Source: an uncultured Oscillospiraceae bacterium (GTDB lineage: Bacteria; Bacillota; Clostridia; Oscillospirales; Oscillospiraceae). From it: a stretch of DNA of 5,081 nucleotides. The notes under the pieces are model-generated. The model searched no databases. It was not told where the DNA came from and saw only the letters and a list, made by a program, of their open reading frames with translations. The position numbers and the translations under genes are program-made. The stretch lies in NCBI GenBank assembly GCA_947628265.1, contig CANQZF010000140.1, positions 1-5,081 of the forward strand. Direction: 5' to 3'. This document shows positions 3,874 to 5,081 of this stretch, piece after piece; the first letter of the stretch is position 1, and each line of letters opens with the position of its first letter.

Positions 3874-5081
3874 ATGGAAAAGCTGAAGCTCAACAACAAG
3901 CGAACGGTCCTGGTGGGGCTGGCGTTCTTGAGCATCTGCGCCTTCTGGCAGATGTACGACAACGTGGTACCCCTCATCCTGCGGGAGACCTTCAACATGG
4001 ACGAGTCTCTCACCGGCATGATCATGGCGGCGGACAACGTGCTGGCCCTCTTCCTGCTGCCCTTCTTCGGGGGCCTCTCCGACAGGTCCCGCTCCAAGAT
4101 GGGCCGCCGCACGCCCTTCATCATCGTGGGAACGGCCCTGGCGGTGATCCTCATGAACATCCTGCCGATTTTGGACAACAGCTATTTTGACGCCGCCGCC
4201 CCCTATAAGTTCGTCTCCTTCGTCATCGTCCTGGGGCTTTTGCTGGTGGCCATGGGTATCTACCGCTCCCCCGCCGTGGCGCTGATGCCCGACGTGACGC
4301 CAAAGCCCCTCCGGTCCAAGGCCAACGCCATCATCAACCTCATGGGGGCCGTGGGCGGCATCCTTTACCTGGGCATCACGGCGGTGCTCTACCCCGCCTC
4401 CAAGACCGACGGCGCGGCCCACGTGAACTACCAGCCCCTCTTCATCATCGTCTCCGTCATCATGCTCATCGCCCTTGCGGTGCTGCTGCTCACCATCCGG
4501 GAGCCCAGGCTCGCGGCGGAAAATCAGGAGCTGGAGAAAAAGCACCCGGAGTGGAATTTGGCGAAAGACGACGGCTCCGGCCACGAGACGCTGCCCGCGC
4601 CCGTGAAGAAGTCCCTGGCCTTTCTTTTGGCGTCCATCGCCCTCTGGTTCATCGGCTATAACGGCGTCACCACCTGGTTCACCACCTACATATCCGAGGT
4701 CATGGGCAAGGGCATCGGCGGCTCCTCCACCTGCCTCATGGTGGCCACCGGCGGGGCCATCGTCAGCTACATCCCCATCGGCATTGTGGCCTCCAAGATC
4801 GGACGGAAAAAGACCATCATGGGCGGGATCGTCCTGCTGTCCGCCTGCTTCCTGGCCGGGTACTTCCTGACCACCCACTTTAAGTCTATCAACGTCATCA
4901 TGTTCGTGGCCTTCGCCCTGGTGGGCCTGGCGTGGGCGGCCATCAACGTAAACTCTCTGCCCATGGTGGTAGAGATGTGCCGGGGCTCCGATGTGGGGAA
5001 ATTTACCGGCTACTACTACACCGCCTCCATGCTGGCCCAGGTCATCACCCCGGTGCTGGCGGGGACCCTCATGAAGCACAT
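3874..5081 (+). CDS. MFS transporter, SLC45/GPH-like (probable sugar or glycoside uptake), 3' end missing
   Basis: This gene runs off the right edge with 402 codons visible. It encodes an inner membrane transporter of the major facilitator superfamily. Hydrophobic segments fit helices 1-6 (about 11-208), a charged central loop at 209-246 (EPRLAAENQE...), and helices 7-11 (about 247-398); helix 12 and the tail are probably missing. The helix 2-3 motif is GGLSDRSRSKMGRRTPFI at 66-83, and its counterpart in the second half is GIVASKIGRKKT at 303-314. FWQMYDNVVPLIL (24-36), AADNVLALFLLPFFG (52-66) and MPDVTPKPLRSKANAI (138-153) are typical of the SLC45/sucrose-transporter-like and GPH branches, which move sugars and glycosides with a cation. 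The substrate is not known. The alpha-galactosidase 3.3 kb upstream is a possible but weak hint, since other genes and terminators intervene. Confidence 0.87.
   Translation, partial: MEKLKLNNKRTVLVGLAFLSICAFWQMYDNVVPLILRETFNMDESLTGMIMAADNVLALFLLPFFGGLSDRSRSKMGRRTPFIIVGTALAVILMNILPILDNSYFDAAAPYKFVSFVIVLGLLLVAMGIYRSPAVALMPDVTPKPLRSKANAIINLMGAVGGILYLGITAVLYPASKTDGAAHVNYQPLFIIVSVIMLIALAVLLLTIREPRLAAENQELEKKHPEWNLAKDDGSGHETLPAPVKKSLAFLLASIALWFIGYNGVTTWFTTYISEVMGKGIGGSSTCLMVATGGAIVSYIPIGIVASKIGRKKTIMGGIVLLSACFLAGYFLTTHFKSINVIMFVAFALVGLAWAAINVNSLPMVVEMCRGSDVGKFTGYYYTASMLAQVITPVLAGTLMKH

Noticed and set aside
2401..5079. Very long open frame on the - strand opposite both transporters (892 codons)
   Set aside because: It is the antisense shadow of two genes with G/C-ending codons. 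Its translation is a low-complexity mix of His, Gly, Asp and Glu and it spans two unrelated genes and their gap.

Overview
The window looks like a GC-rich chromosomal segment of an anaerobic gut Firmicute, probably Oscillospiraceae or another Clostridia. The reasons are Firmicute-type genes (DegV, a MepA-like MATE pump, a GH36-type alpha-galactosidase), strong GGAGG ribosome binding sites, codons ending in G or C, and hairpin-rich intergenic DNA. The taxon is an inference; there is no rRNA or marker gene here.

Layout, all genes on the + strand. (1) 1-524: the C-terminal end of an alpha-galactosidase cut by the left edge. (2) 537-1409: a complete DegV-family fatty-acid-binding protein, 12 nt downstream and probably co-transcribed. 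(3) 1410-2379: about 970 bp without a convincing gene. It holds two terminator-like hairpins after degV, a 134-bp MITE-like element, a series of perfect hairpins and short direct repeats, a strong terminator at 2094-2125, an 18-bp perfect hairpin, and then a promoter and structured leader for the next gene. (4) 2380-3768: a complete MepA-like MATE efflux transporter. (5) 3769-3873: a short gap with a probable promoter. (6) 3874-5081: an MFS transporter (SLC45/GPH-like) running off the right edge, 402 codons visible.

The most interesting part is the leader at about 2266-2379. A TTGACA promoter is followed by about 100 nt that end in a terminator-shaped hairpin and six Ts, directly before the MATE ribosome binding site. 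Both arms of that hairpin have strong alternative partners upstream in the leader. This is the architecture of a transcription-attenuating riboswitch. A MepA-type pump downstream makes the guanidine-IV (mepA motif) class the leading candidate, but I could not check the class consensus.

Functionally, the left pair suggests galactoside hydrolysis plus fatty acid handling. The right pair are membrane transporters, one exporting cationic compounds and one probably importing a sugar or glycoside. Nothing in the sequence shows that the two pairs form one pathway.
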